Of a DNA stretch of 64,000 nt, positions 22,090-36,385 are shown piece by piece. The stretch spans positions 18,669,354 through 18,733,353 of the forward strand of contig NC_019876.2 of NCBI RefSeq assembly GCF_002234675.1, written 5' to 3'. The notes beneath the pieces were generated by a model. The model had not been told where the DNA came from, made no database searches, and saw only the letters and a list, made by a program, of their open reading frames with translations. A program made the position numbers and the translations under genes. Within the stretch, counting starts at the first letter, position 1, and the number at the start of each line of letters is the position of its first letter. The stretch is from Oryzias latipes (taxonomy: Eukaryota; Chordata; Actinopteri; Beloniformes; Adrianichthyidae).

Positions 22090-23085
22090 GCTTGTTAACG
22101 CAAAGTTTTAATCATTCAATCACATGACAGCAACTCAATGCACTTGGACGTTTAGACATGGTCAAGACAATCTGATGTAGTTCAAACCGAGCATCAGAAT
22201 GGGCAAAAATGGTGATTTAAGTGACTTTGAACGTGGCATGGTTGTTGGCACCAGACAGGCTGGTCAGAGACTGCTGAACTACTGGGATTTTCACACACAA
22301 CCATCTCTAGGGTTTACAGAGAACGGTCTGGAATAGAAAAAATATCCAGTGAGCGGCAGTTCTGTGGGTGAAAATGCCTTGTTGAAGCCAGAGGTCAGAG
22401 GAGAATGACCAGACTAGTTTCAGCTGAATGAAAGGTCTGCAGAGGCAGACGGGCTACAGCATCAGAAAACCACACTGGGGGCAACTCCTGTCAGATATGA
22501 ACGGGAAACTTAGGCTACAATTCACTCATGCTCACCATGGTAGGGTCAGAATTTGGCATCAACAACATGAAAGCATGGATCCATCCTGCCTTGTTTTAAC
22601 GGTTTAGGCTGATGTTGGTGGTGTGATGGTGTGGGGGATATTTTCTTGGCACATTTTGGGCCCCTTAGTGCCAATTAAGCCTCATGACAACTCCTCAACC
22701 TAAGTATTGTTGCTGACCATGTCAATATCTTTATGACCACAGTGTACCATTTTTGGATGGCCCCTTCCAGCAGGACAACATATCCTGTCATAAAGCTGGA
22801 ATCATCTCAGACTGGTTTCTTGAACATGACAATGGGTTCACTGGACTTAAATGACTTCGACAGTCACCATCTCAACCCAATAGATCACCTTTGGGATGTG
22901 GTGGAACGGGAGATTCACATCATGGATGTTCAGGTGACAACTGCGTGATGCTATCATGTTAATATGGACCAAATTCTCTGAGGGATGTTTCCAGTACCTT
23001 GTTGAATCTAAGGATTAAGGCAGTTCTGAAGGCAAAAAGGGGTCTAAACCCAGTACCAGCAAGGTGGACCTGATATAGTGGTTGG
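22090..23085 (+). pseudogene. Decayed Tc1-like transposase
   Basis: Reads MGKNGDLSDFERGMVVGTRQ (from 22200), then fragments. The C-terminal part still shows LNPIDHLWDVVEREIHIMDV near 22877-22930, the family's NPIEHLWDVVER signature that holds the last acidic catalytic residue. Several stops and frameshifts separate the blocks. The copy is about 1 kb, close to a complete Tc1-like body. Terminal inverted repeats were not identified with confidence. Confidence 0.88.
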
Positions 23086-23134
23086 TGAGTGTATTTAATA
23101 TGTATGGAAGAAAAACATGATCCTCTTGTCATTA

Positions 23135-23522
23135 GCATATTTTATTCATTCATTCATCTTCTAAACCCGTTTTGTCCCTTTCGGGGTCACAGGGTTGCTG
23201 GAGCCTATCCCAGCCACTCATGGGCGAAGGCAGGGGACATCCTGTACAGGTTGTCGGTTTGTCCCAGGGCCACAAATCACACACCCATCCACACTCACAT
23301 TCACCTTTAGGGACAATTTAGAGTAACCAATTAAACTATAAAGCATGTTTTTGGACGGTGGGAGGAAGCTGGAGTCCCCAGAGAAAAACCTCACATGCAC
23401 GGGGAGGACATGCAAACTCCACACACCAAGGTCCCCCATTGGTGTTTTGTTTCAGATCCCCCAGCCGGTTCAAGTCCCAGCTGTGAGGCAAGAGCGCCAA
23501 CCACTGCGCCACCTATCTGCAT
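23135..23522 (-). repeat. Teleost LINE 3' region (well preserved)
   Basis: On the plus strand it opens with ATTCATTCATTCATCTTCTA, followed by GGGGTCACAGGGTTGCTGGA, 'GCATGTTTTTGGACGGTGGG' and 'ACGGGGAGGACATGCAAACT'. It closes with 'CCAACCACTGCGCCACC'. This is one of the most abundant interspersed sequences in percomorph genomes, and the GAATGAATGAAT tail sets the orientation. The exact LINE clade is uncertain. A shorter copy is at 3208-3320. Confidence 0.85.
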
Positions 23523-23662
23523 ATTTTAATGCCAATTTAAATTAATACATTTTATAATAAAACTACATTAAAACTGTGATCCCAAAGTTTTTAAAACACA
23601 ACACTTTTGGTCTTGAATCTATTCTGTGCCTGAAAAGTAATGCTTGATCCAATCTTTACTAG

Positions 23663-23851
23663 GCCACTGATGCTGCTCACGTTGACTTGTTCCTGCTGTC
23701 TGAGCAGCGATTTATTGAGCTCCTGTCCAAGAGTTGCTCCTCCATAGAGGCACGCAAGGAGAAAAAGGAGCAAGAGGAGCTGTGGGAACTGTCAGACCGT
23801 GAATGGCTTTTTGATTTAAGATTTCTCCCAGGCCATGCTGGCATGAACTAG
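23663..23851 (+). other. Unrecognised exon-like open block (62 codons plus stop)
   Basis: After a TTTACTAG acceptor-like site the frame runs open from GCC to TAG (23849-23851). It is rich in charged residues: VDLFLLSEQRFIELLSK, then EARKEKKEQEELWEL, then DREWLFDLRF. The amphipathic, Lys/Glu-rich composition looks like real protein sequence and not translated repeat. No matching upstream exon was found on the plus strand between 21 and 23.6 kb, where only transposons lie, and I recognise no family. It could be a terminal exon of an unmodelled gene, an alternative last exon of the shootin gene, or a relic of a lost gene. Confidence 0.4.
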
Positions 23852-24400
23852 AGAACAAAGACAAAGAAGAGTTTGACATCAGCGATCAAATCCAAAGTGG
23901 GCCTGAACCACTCCTACGCTATTTTTTTTTTTTAAAGGCAATTTGAAGTTACTAAAGATGATCATTGGAGAGACTGTAAAACTCGCTTCTTAACAATTTT
24001 CTTTTGGTTGACTTTAAGCTGACCTTTCAGCATCTGACAGATATCAATACAGTAAACTGAACTCACCTGACTCACTGAGACAGTCCATGGCTGTGTTGTC
24101 AAAGATGTCTCAGTGTGTCAAAGCCAACAATCTCATTTTGGTGAGTTTGTTCTGAAGAAAACCACACAACATTGTGGTTTTGCAGGGGGAATTTCATCGT
24201 ACTCTTTGCTAAACAAAATAGTCTATTGTACATTTGGAATTCTTGTTTTATGTTCAATATGCTGATAAAAAAGAACACCGATGTTACCATTCCAATTGAT
24301 TGGATTAAATCTGGTCATGTTGAATTAGACGAAGTAGGGTCATCTGACATTTGAACATGAGTTTATTTTATTTTTGTCTTATCTACGCTATAAATTCAAG
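23852..24400. other. Spacer, nothing recognised
   Basis: No gene, terminal repeat or RNA recognised between the exon-like block and the L2 LINE. Confidence 0.5.
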
Positions 24401-24404
24401 ATTT

Positions 24405-25925
24405 AAAAAGATTCAAGATTCAAAATCAACTTTAATTTTCTCTTTAGGGAAATTCAGTTGTAGTAGCAGCACCATAAAATAAAATGAAATAAATACAAAA
24501 TTTACAGGGAAGAAAAATGTACAAGCAAAACTCTGAAAACTATCAAAAATCTTATATACAGGACATGTACATGGCTAACAGATGAATTGTAGAGTCTGAT
24601 GGCTGATGGCAGGAATGACTTCCTGTACCATTCCTTTGCACAGCTGGGGCGTATAAGTCTGCTGCTGGAGCTGCTTCTCAGTTTGTCCACCATGTTGTAG
24701 AGAGGATGGGGGGATTGTCCATGATGGTCCCCAGTTCAGCCAGTAATCCATCTCCCACCACCTCCTCCAGATTGGCAAGCTTGAAGCCAATAACAGACCA
24801 TGCTTTTTTTAATGAGTTTATCCAGTCTGTTGGCATCCTTTGCTTTGATGCCAGCATCCCAGCACACTACAGCAAAGAAGATGGTGCTTGCCATGACAGA
24901 CTGGTAAAACATGTGGAGCATCCTACTGCAAATATTTAAGGATCTGAATCTCCTCAGGAAGTAAAGTCTACTCATGCCTTTCTTGTTGACCGCCTCAGTG
25001 TATGTGGACCACTCAAGTTTTTTGTCCAGATGGACTCCCAGGAACTTGTAGTACAAGACAATTTCTACATTCGTCCCACCGATACAGACTGGGGAGGGCG
25101 GGGACTTTCTCCTACTGAAGTCTATCACCATCTCCTTTGTCTTGGCCACGTTCAGCTGCAGGTAATTTTCCCCAGACCACCTGATAAAACACTAAACGAG
25201 GCTCCTGTACTCTTCTTCACGTCTAATTTCCACACACCCGACTACAGCTGTGTCATCCGAGTACTTCTGAAGGTGACATAGCTCAGAGTGGTACTGGAAG
25301 TCAGCTGTGTAGGTGGTGAATAGGAAGGGAGACAGCACGGTTCCTTGAGGGGCACCAGTGTTGCTCATCAGGGTGTCAGACTCACAGCTCTGCAGTCTCA
25401 CAAACTGTGGTCGACCTGTCAGGTAGTCCTCAATCCACGAGACCAAGGGGGCATCCACCTGCATCTTCTCTAACTTCTCCCTAATCAGTCTTGGCTGGAT
25501 GGTGTTGCAGGATGAAGAGAAGTCAAAGAACATGATCCTCCCTGTGGTGCTTGGTCTTGCCAGGGAGGAATACGCCCTCTGCAGTAGGTAAATCATTGCC
25601 TCATCAACTACAATCTTGGGCTGGTATGCAAACTGCAGTGGGTCTTGGAAGGGGCTCACCAGAGGTCTGAGGTATGACAGCACCAGCCGTTCCATGACCT
25701 GTATAATATGGGAGGTCAGTGCTATAGGCCTGTAATCACTGGGAGTCACAGGATGGTTCTTCTTTGGCACCGGGACGAGGCAGGAAGTTTTCCATAGCAC
25801 TGAAATCTTCTTGAGGTGAAAGCTCAGGTTGTACAGGTGCTGTAATACACCACATAGCTGGCTGGAGCAGTTCTGAAGTACCCGAGGACTGGTTGAGCCT
25901 CTCCAGCTCTCTTCTTACCTGAATA
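24405..25925 (-). mobile_element. 5'-truncated L2-type LINE with a broken reverse transcriptase
   Basis: Read on the minus strand. The main open part (25800 to 25192) contains the RT fingers and palm: SDYRPIALTSHIIQVMERLV, motif A FFDFSSSCNTIQ (usual form FDFSSAFNTI), motif B GAPQGTVLSPFLF and motif C YSDDTAV (usual form YADD). A frameshift near 25190 moves the C-terminal part (FLGVHLDKKLEWS, LYFLRRFRS) to another frame at 25149-24736. The 3' UTR runs to a short GAATCTTGAATC-type tail. The endonuclease domain is missing. A related tail is at 41017-41222. Confidence 0.9.
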
Positions 25926-26179
25926 ACACATAATTTAGGAGATTATGCCTTCTTGACATCAGACCATAGACTGTATGAGGACCGAGTGAGTTTGATGGCT
26001 TATATAGGTTACCTCCAGCTCCAATGACACGAAGTCAATTCATTTTCTTTTTTCTTCTTTCTTCCATTTTCTTGTGACACAGATACTGACATGTTGGAGC
26101 CAGATGAGTCTGTTAGCAGTAATTGTTCGGACACATGTCAATCAAATGTGTGATGTGGGGGCCAGCTGTGTTTTTCAAG

Positions 26180-26312
26180 CTAAATTTGTAAGAACTACAA
26201 AAGCAAAAAAAGAACAAACAGGCTGGGTACTAACCTAATCTGCTAATGAAAACTATAAGATGAGCTGCACTTAAAAGCTGAAAAGCCACAATGTGTCCGT
26301 GTCATAGACATG
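26180..26312 (+). repeat. Left arm of the large inverted repeat
   Basis: The inverted counterpart is 28415-28545. Similarity is high over the inner ~100 bp and declines outward. Confidence 0.75.
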
Positions 26313-27213
26313 ATCCGTTTTGTTTATGTGCTCATCACGATATCGCCAGTCTGGTTTGTTATTCCAACTTACTTTATCCACAATCATTACAGAGCAAAAC
26401 ATTGGGGAAGGATTAAGTATTGATCAAAATTAAGTATTTTTGTTTGTGGTGATGCACAAAATGAGTTATAGTCAGTTTCTCAAAAAATGGCATCCGCCTG
26501 TTCTGAGCTTTTAGTCCTGTCTTGACATTGATGCATGTGAAACTGCAGACCGTCAATAAAGTACGCAAAAACCCCACAGATAAACATGATCAATTTCTCA
26601 GTAAATCACCATAACTATCTCAAAAACATCACAAGAACTTATTAATGTTAAAAGAAGATATTAACTATCAGTCCTCTTTCTATTAGATTCTCTCTCTAAT
26701 CGTAAAGATTAGAATGATAACAAAATTAGATCAAAGTCCTTAAAAAAAAATCTAAAAAAATACGTATCAAAAACTATTACAATTATCTCGAAAAACAGAA
26801 AAAATATATTAAAAAATTAGACAGATATCTCAAAAAAAACAATTAAATTGCATTAAAAATAATTGTAACATATTCTTGAAAAACAGACTGCATGCCAAAG
26901 TTGACCACACCTACAATATAAGCGTCTAACAGGTCACCCACGAACTTCGCTGCTGTGCCCAGAGTTGTCATCAGGGCTGACTCATAAACAAAAATAAACA
27001 GTTCATCCTGGGGGGTATTCCAGAAAGCAGGTTATGCTAGTTACCACGGGAAGTTTGAGGCTAGGGGGGAAGGGGATAACCTTAGCTTTCGGTCCCAAAA
27101 ATGGAGGTATGTTTCTGGGTATGTCAAGTTGCCATAGCAACTCATGCTCTGAACATAACCTGGTCTAGAGCAGGTTTAGTTGAAGGTTAGTTTGTTTACA
27201 GAGGTGAAGCAGC

Positions 27214-27279
27214 ATGGCGTTTCCATTTGAAGATGATTTAGTGGATGAAGAAGCTCAGATAATAGTTTTTCCACCGTGA
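27214..27279 (+). pseudogene. N-terminal stub of a Harbinger transposase
   Basis: Opens MAFPFEDDLVDEEAQII and stops after 21 codons. This is the usual opening of fish Harbinger (HARBI1-like) transposases. The DDE core is gone. Confidence 0.75.
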
Positions 27280-28045
27280 GAGGGTGATAAGACCCTGTAT
27301 GGATGTTATAAATATAAATTTTTTACTTTGATCTAACTTAATTATTTGCTTCAGTTAAATCTTTTTTTTAGTTAAGTCAGTTTAAAAATAAAAAATAGTT
27401 ATCACACAGTTATTTTACTTTCATTCAAATTAATTCAATTAAGTAGGTGTAACTTTGGTGTTGCTGTTAGATCAGCACCGAAAGGAATTGTTGGATAACA
27501 TTCCCTTTGCCTGTCTGGACGGATTTGGGATTAAGTGTGGGTTTTTGACCAAAGGTGTTTAGTTGTAGCTGTTTTACTGTGTTTTGCCGAGTTATTTTAC
27601 CCAGTTATGTTCAATTCTTTCAGCACCATGAGTGAGAGTGAGGAAGAGGATGATGGGTTTATTTAGCACCACTACAACACAATTTAAAAGTTTGAGAAAT
27701 GGCTAATGATGACATGCTACATGTTTTGTAATCATTTTGTTTCAATCATTTTATTGTCATAAAAATGAGTATATCTGCAGGCTCAAACTTAGACATATGA
27801 GAGTTCAAGAAGTGCAATAAATTAAGATGGAAAAAAATTGAATTGAAATTGAGTAATATGACATTCAGTTAGATAAATATGTAAATTTGAGTTGTACAAA
27901 AATATTGAGTTGGGTAGACGTAAGGAATTAGGTTGAACATTTTTTAATTCAATTACTTGTTGCCAATTGAAGTAATTCATTCAAGTTGGATAAGTTACAT
28001 ATATATATATATGCATCACAATGAAAATAGAAATTAGATAGAAAC

Positions 28046-28204
28046 TCATGTGTTTACTTTGTCCATTATTTTTCTCCAAGCAGAAACTCTTTTTTGCTGA
28101 TGCAGCAGTATTACTTTTTTGATGGACGTATAATCTTCATATGCCGTCATTAAAATCTCAGACTCTGTCTCATTGAAGTATAGCGCTCTCTTTTTTGCGT
28201 TTCC
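28046..28204 (-). pseudogene. Harbinger Myb/SANT-like DNA-binding protein remnant
   Basis: Minus-strand frame of 52 codons plus TGA. It shows KKRALYFNETESEILMTAYE, then SAWRKIMDKVNT, the first two helices of the Myb/SANT-like domain encoded by the second Harbinger gene. The tryptophan of the SAWRKI block is in the expected place. The frame lacks an initiating ATG in phase and ends early, so it is a relic. Together with the transposase stub it preserves the convergent two-gene layout of the superfamily. Confidence 0.75.
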
Positions 28205-28414
28205 ATGGTGACTCCGGAAATCGGCGATCCATTGAGAATGTCTTTATGTAATTGCTGTGCAAGCGCATTGACCCAGGGTTACCAAGTTGAGCGTAATTAA
28301 GCTAACTCATATCCGATCTCTTGGAACCCACATTCCCAGAGTAAGTAAGACTTTAGCCAGAGTTCAGGGTTAAAGTCAGGGTAGTTTAAACATGCTTTCT
28401 GGAATACCCCCCTG

Positions 28415-28545
28415 GTCCATGACACGGACACATTGTGGCTTTTCAACTTTTATTTACAGTTCATCTTATAGTTTTCATGAGCAGATTAGATTAGTGCCCA
28501 ACCTCGTGGTAGGTCTTTGCTTTTAGTTCTTAAAAATATTACAAG
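28415..28545 (-). repeat. Right arm of the large inverted repeat
   Basis: Inverted counterpart of 26180-26312. It starts directly after the Harbinger target duplication. Confidence 0.75.
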
Positions 28546-28627
28546 AACACCCAATTTTTTTTAATACACAAAAAAATTAGAATGAAGATGGCCTGTTTTT
28601 TTTATTGAATGCAATATGTTTCCATAG

Positions 28628-28797
28628 AATGGTTATTGTGATAAATAAAATGACTGAGTAATAGCTGTTTATTTCTCAATAGAACTTTATGGTATTTTGG
28701 CTTCTTGTAGCCGGCAGGTACTTCCAGTTAAGAACAAGAGGTGGGAGGGCTCACTCAGTCCAGTTTTCATATACAGTCAGTGCACAGTCCTTAAAAT
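28628..28797 (-). repeat. Interspersed repeat R, copy 2
   Basis: Reverse complement carries TTGAGAAATAAACAGCTATT and 'GGAAGTACCTGCCGGCT', matching 3548-3718. Confidence 0.65.
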
Positions 28798-29579
28798 ACC
28801 ATACTGAAGATATTTGCTGATTGTATGTAGTAATGTGACGCAATTTACTTTGAAAAAAAACCTAGCAGATTGCAGATTGAAGGCAACAACAGTTACATCA
28901 CTGTAAAGTTCTCCCAATCCATTTTTTCTTTGTCTTAAATATCTTAAGAGAAAAGATTAAAACTTGCTCTCAGAAGATGGAGTGCATAGTGCTTGCGTCT
29001 CCTGAATTTGGACTCTATTTTCTTCAAAATGCAAAGATTGGAGAGATTATGTCTAAAATAAAAGATTTAATTATTATATTTAGGGTTCTTTAAGTATCCC
29101 TATTTAGTTATTTGCTGTCCAACCTGTGGATGTGTTCTCTTTTCTCTGGGAAAAAACAACATTTTATGTCACTGTTTTGTTTAGAAATTTCCACTCAGTG
29201 TGATGTTGCATTTCTTAGAGCAACTAACTCTTACATGGACTTTAAATTTGTGCAAATTCTTCAAGCTAAGTGTGATTTTAAGCAGGATTGATCAGATTAG
29301 GGGGTATTTGCGTATTAAAATACGGTAGAAGAAAACAAACATGTTACATTCTTTTATTATTTCTCCTATCCACTACATCCCTTCTGAAGGGATTTGAATG
29401 ATAAAAATTCTAAATTGTTTTTTTTTGTCCTCCGACCAGAGGCGGCGCTCTCCAAAACCAACACCATCCTTTTTTCAAGCGGATAGAAGGAACTTTGATC
29501 ACAGCTTGTTAGCAGCCGGCTAGCAGTTTTTTTGTGAAATATTTTCTTGTGTTTTCTGTGTTGGGGCATATGAAGAGAG
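28798..29579. promoter_or_regulatory. Upstream region and probable 5' UTR of tex261
   Basis: The last ~150 bp before the ATG (from about 29430) is GC-richer (AGAGGCGGCGCTCTCC, GCAGCCGGCTAGC) and probably holds the TSS of this widely expressed gene. No TATA box is evident. The remainder is AT-rich spacer. Confidence 0.4.
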
Positions 29580-32681
<3,102 letters not shown>

Positions 32682-33730
32682 GGAGTGTGGACTTGGGGTG
32701 CAGCCCCAGGGGCTGGGGGTGCATCAGTGTGTTTGCATGGGTTAGAGATCACGGGGAAGCATAAAGGACTGTGGAAATTGTGTTCAGGACTAAAACAAAG
32801 AAAAATGGGGAGGAGAAGCAAACTAAAAAGACGGACCAATGAGCAGAGCTGCTGGACGAGCTGTTGAGTTTACACAGGCCACGTTCGTCTTTGTACTGAC
32901 TGCCAACCACACCTACTGCAGACGTCTTTGAGGGATCTTGTCAGTAGCGCAAAGCTTTTGTATTGTCACATTACATTTTTTTTAGGCTTTAGTATTCTTT
33001 AATGTCTGAGCAGGATTTGAAATTAACCAACAGGGTCAAATGTTGGCTTTGGCATAAATTTGAGTCGTTTGTATGTTCGTGTCCTAAGTTTAATCAGAAT
33101 ACCTGTTCAACAGTAACGTGAAAGCCAGATGAGGAAACAAATTCAACTGTCAAATCGTGACTAAACTCTGCAGAGTTTAAAATATGATGCAAAACGTTTT
33201 TTAAAAATGGCAGATGTGGTGTTTGAATAAATTTAAAGCTCTGTGGCTCGACACCTGTACATTTTTAGCCTGAAATGTTGAATTGCTAGGAATCGTAAGT
33301 TTTTTTTATTTATAGAATGTGAACATAAATCCTACATATCACTTTTTTTTATCTCTGTAACTCCTAAAGTGAAGTGCAAGGATCTTTACTTTGGGCCATT
33401 TTGATTTGGCCAAAAAACCAATTTACTACATGGGTTTTGTTTGCATCAGCTTTAAAATGCAACATTAATCACCAGCAATGAAAAGTATTGTGTTTAGTCT
33501 ATTTATTAGTATTTGTTGTCATTAAAACAAATATTTTTTTCCTTGATCAATCAGTTAGATTAACACCAGACATTTCTGTAGCTCAAATCATCAAATTTTC
33601 TTTTTTAATCTTGCTGGTGTTGGGGAACTAAAGCTGTTCATGAAAGATCCAAAAATGATCTGCAGACATTTTTTTACCAATCACAAAATGCGATTATTAT
33701 AGGCTGGCATGCACACAACTGTGAAATAAA
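32682..33730 (+). other. tex261: tex261 3' UTR region
   Basis: Candidate polyadenylation hexamers AATAAA lie at 33226-33231 and 33725-33730. The first gives a 3' UTR of about 560 bp and the second about 1.06 kb. No other gene is seen in this interval. Confidence 0.5.
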
Positions 33731-34303
33731 AAGATTTTGTTCAATTAAATTGTTTATATTTTTACTCAATTGTATAGCCTTCAAGAAAAAAAAACAACAT
33801 TTTTTTAGCTTTTTTTTTTGTTGGTAATTTAACAAGTTACTCGCTTGCTGACCTTTACCCTGTCAAGACTGTTTTTGTCTGTGAGACCATCAGTGTTGAA
33901 GTTATTTTGCTATTCTAGTCCCATGTGGTTTGGTCATAGATGGGAAGCACCAGGTCTGCACTGGTGTGCACTTTGACCCCCACTGAGGTGTGAAGTGCTT
34001 TGCCAAGTTAAGGAGAACCATGCCTCACACACACACATGTACACATGCACACTTCTCCTGCTGACAAGCCACAGCTCGCAGTTTGCAGTTGCATGCTGTT
34101 GACAAGCCCTCACCTGGATCCCAATTCATTTCCCTGGGGTAGATCAGTGAAAGTGCAGAGATACATCCGTGACAGGTGACCCAGTTCACCGAGGTTTTCT
34201 CACCTTTCACTCACCTCTGTATTCGCCCTGTTTCTGTTGGCACAGCATCTGGAGTGCAGAGCTTCTTTATTTGTCACTTGGGTCGGGGATTGACACAAAT
34301 TAT
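33731..34303. other. Spacer, nothing recognised
   Basis: No supported feature; contains a short ACAC-rich run near 34026-34050. Confidence 0.5.
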
Positions 34304-34307
34304 TTAA

Positions 34308-34575
34308 AGACCTGCACTGACAAAAATTGCGTTTTTGATGTTTATGCATGTTTTTGAAGCATTTTTCTTAAGATGGATGCATGAGGAGAAAATTAAGTTT
34401 AAAATTGCATTTCTGAGTATTTCTTTATTAAAATCGTGTGGAGCATACGAAAGATGTAAGTTGAGAAAGAGTCTATTTGTGACATAGAATATACACTGGG
34501 TGGGCGACAAGCTCCCTGGCTCTTTTCCATTCTGAGGTATCCATTTGTGGACAAATAGATCCATGTCTTTAAAAT
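34308..34575 (-). mobile_element. TTAA-target element K, copy 6 (truncated)
   Basis: The left flank is TTAA (34304-34307). Terminal AGACCTGCACTGACAAAAAT is followed by 'AAATTGCATTTCTGAGTATT' and 'ACAAATAGATCCATGTC'. Only the 3' half of the element (minus-strand sense) is present. Confidence 0.75.
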
Positions 34576-34982
34576 GACTAGTCTCAATATGTGGACAACT
34601 TTACTTCTAATTCAGAAATTCTAATTCAGTTAATTGATGTATGATTTCTGGAGAAGCAGCTCATCCTTTGAATTCCATAAGTTTGAAGGTGCTACTCTGG
34701 ACAAAACAGAAAAAAGCCCAAAATAATTTTTTGTTTGGTTGTTTGGTTGTAATGGAAACTAATTAATCTGAGTTGTTTGGCCTCCCATTATGAGCATAAA
34801 CATGGGAAAAGCCAATAAATCAACGCAGTATGCCACGGTAAATGATCCACTTGTGTATAGGATTTACAACAGAGGGTAATATTTTCAATTTAAATCCACA
34901 GCTGCGTGCATTCCCGTAAAATTAAAGCATTTTTTGAAACACAATATAAAATTGTAGTTACTGAGCTGCAATCATAACTCTA

Positions 34983-35569
34983 GCTACGTTCACACCGTCC
35001 TCGGCATCATGCGTTCAAGTGGCCACTTACAATGAAAAGTCTTTGTAAAAGCACAAACTTGCATTTCAGGCTTCTGTGTTTAGATCTCTTGCATTCACAT
35101 GTAGGTACACAGGTTTTTACCACTGTTTTTTGGCTCTATTTACAAAATGTGGCTATTGAGCAACAATTGACAGTTCAAACATGGCAGGTTGAACTTTGAC
35201 CGAAGAGGGACATGGATTTGGTAGTGACGTATTGAGCAAGTGGTAAAGCTCACCAAACTCAGAGCGTAGTTGGTTATTACGGTAAACCAAGACATGGTGA
35301 CAAGCCTAATGATGTCTGTTTTTTTTTTTTTTTATAAAGGCGTTTGGTTTTTTTCAAGAACACTCTCCTGACATGATTGTAATCCAAATCCACCATACCA
35401 ATTAACCAAACTGTTTCTGCTTTGTTGTGTTATCAATTCGCAAGATTTGGCCCACTTTGACATTTCGTAAACTGAGGAAAAGAAGCCCCTACCTGCTCGT
35501 CCAGTGTGAACACCATGGGCTTAACGCGTTTTCCTGAACACACATCAAATGCTTGGTGTGTCCGTAGCT
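34983..35569. mobile_element. Possible hAT-like MITE
   Basis: Ends are AGCTACGTTCACACC at the left and the complement of AGCTACGGACACACC at the right, matching in 13 of 15 positions. Internal GTTCACACC and GTGTGAACACC motifs are also present. No clear 8-bp target duplication was found, so class and limits are tentative. Confidence 0.4.
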
Positions 35570-36124
35570 TTAGAGTTTAGAGCTTTGGAGTGATCTCAAC
35601 AGCTACTTTATTTCTTTATTGAGCCTATCTATGCACACATTTTTTTGGCATTGTTAAAATATGGCAATCACAAAAGCTTTATTAGTAACATATAGCTTGT
35701 TTAAACTAAAGATGTAAGACATGCAGCTTTGCTGTTGTCTTGTTACACTTAATTTCAGTAATTCAAAATGTATTTGTTTCACTAGCAGGTGTGTGTAGGG
35801 TACTACATACTGTGGAAGGAAACAAAAAGTATTAGTCCATCCCTGATTCTGCCCCACTTAATAAAACAAGAGGTCTGTAACATTCATCACTGAAACACAA
35901 AGAATCCAGCAAGTCCCATTGATTTATTTTTAAAGATTTTAATTTGCTCTGAAATTCTCTTATATAAATTCCACTTGCTGTGTTTGGAGAGAGAAGAACG
36001 CTGCTGGTGGTGGTGGTGGGGGGGGGGGGGGGTGAACATCATGATCTTTATTAAGTAAAAGAAAAATGCATGAACCGTGAATGGTGACATTTTAGGCAAA
36101 AAAAAAACTTTCATCAGTGAGAGC
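35570..36124. other. Spacer with a (GGT)n/poly-G tract
   Basis: No gene. A GGT repeat running into 16 or more G residues lies at 36005-36033; it could form a G-quadruplex and is prone to assembly error. Confidence 0.6.
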
Positions 36125-36385
36125 TTTTTTGATGAAACATTGCTGGATCTTCCAGCAGGACAATGATGTCTTGGAGACAAATGAGTGACAGTAAAAAAAG
36201 AAAAAAGTATTTCAAGGTTCTGGACTAGTCTAGCCAGTCTTTGGACCTCAGATTGTGTTGCCCAGTAACAGCCCCAAAACAACAAAGCTCTTAAGAAGAT
36301 CTGCATTGAAGAATGGACCAAAAGCAGCTATTGTGCAAACCTGGTGAAGATCTACAGCAAAGCTTTGAACTTTTGTTACAAAGCA
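36125..36385 (+). mobile_element. 3' part of a Tc1-like transposon
   Basis: Encodes the degraded WIFQQDND block that carries the second catalytic Asp region. It then has the sequence 'GTTGCCCAGTAACAGCCCCA' and 'TGTGCAAACCTGGTGAAGAT' typical of the 3' half of the same Tc1 family whose 5' end lies at 20486-20700. Stops are frequent. Confidence 0.75.

Larger units (their letters stand above)
27011..28411. mobile_element. PIF/Harbinger element, 1.4 kb, non-autonomous
   Basis: The terminal inverted repeats are GGGGGTATTCCAGAAAGCA, 19 bp and perfect. The target duplication is CTG on both sides (27008-27010 and 28412-28414), as expected for PIF/Harbinger. It keeps remnants of both Harbinger genes facing each other: the transposase start on the plus strand and the Myb/SANT-like protein on the minus strand. 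The middle is AT-rich and eroded. Confidence 0.9.
25965..28797. mobile_element. Large inverted-repeat DNA element interrupted by a Harbinger copy
   Basis: Arms at 26180-26312 and 28415-28545 are inverted copies of each other. For example, ACAATGTGTCCGTGTCAT on the left matches the reverse complement of ATGACACGGACACATTGT on the right, and further matches run through GCAGATTAG and TAGTTCTTA. Removing the nested Harbinger copy leaves about 1.4 kb between the outermost limits. The limits are set by 'ATAGACTGTATGAGGACCGAGTGAG' on the left and its counterpart near 28757-28797 on the right; they are less certain than the inner arms. Confidence 0.6.
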
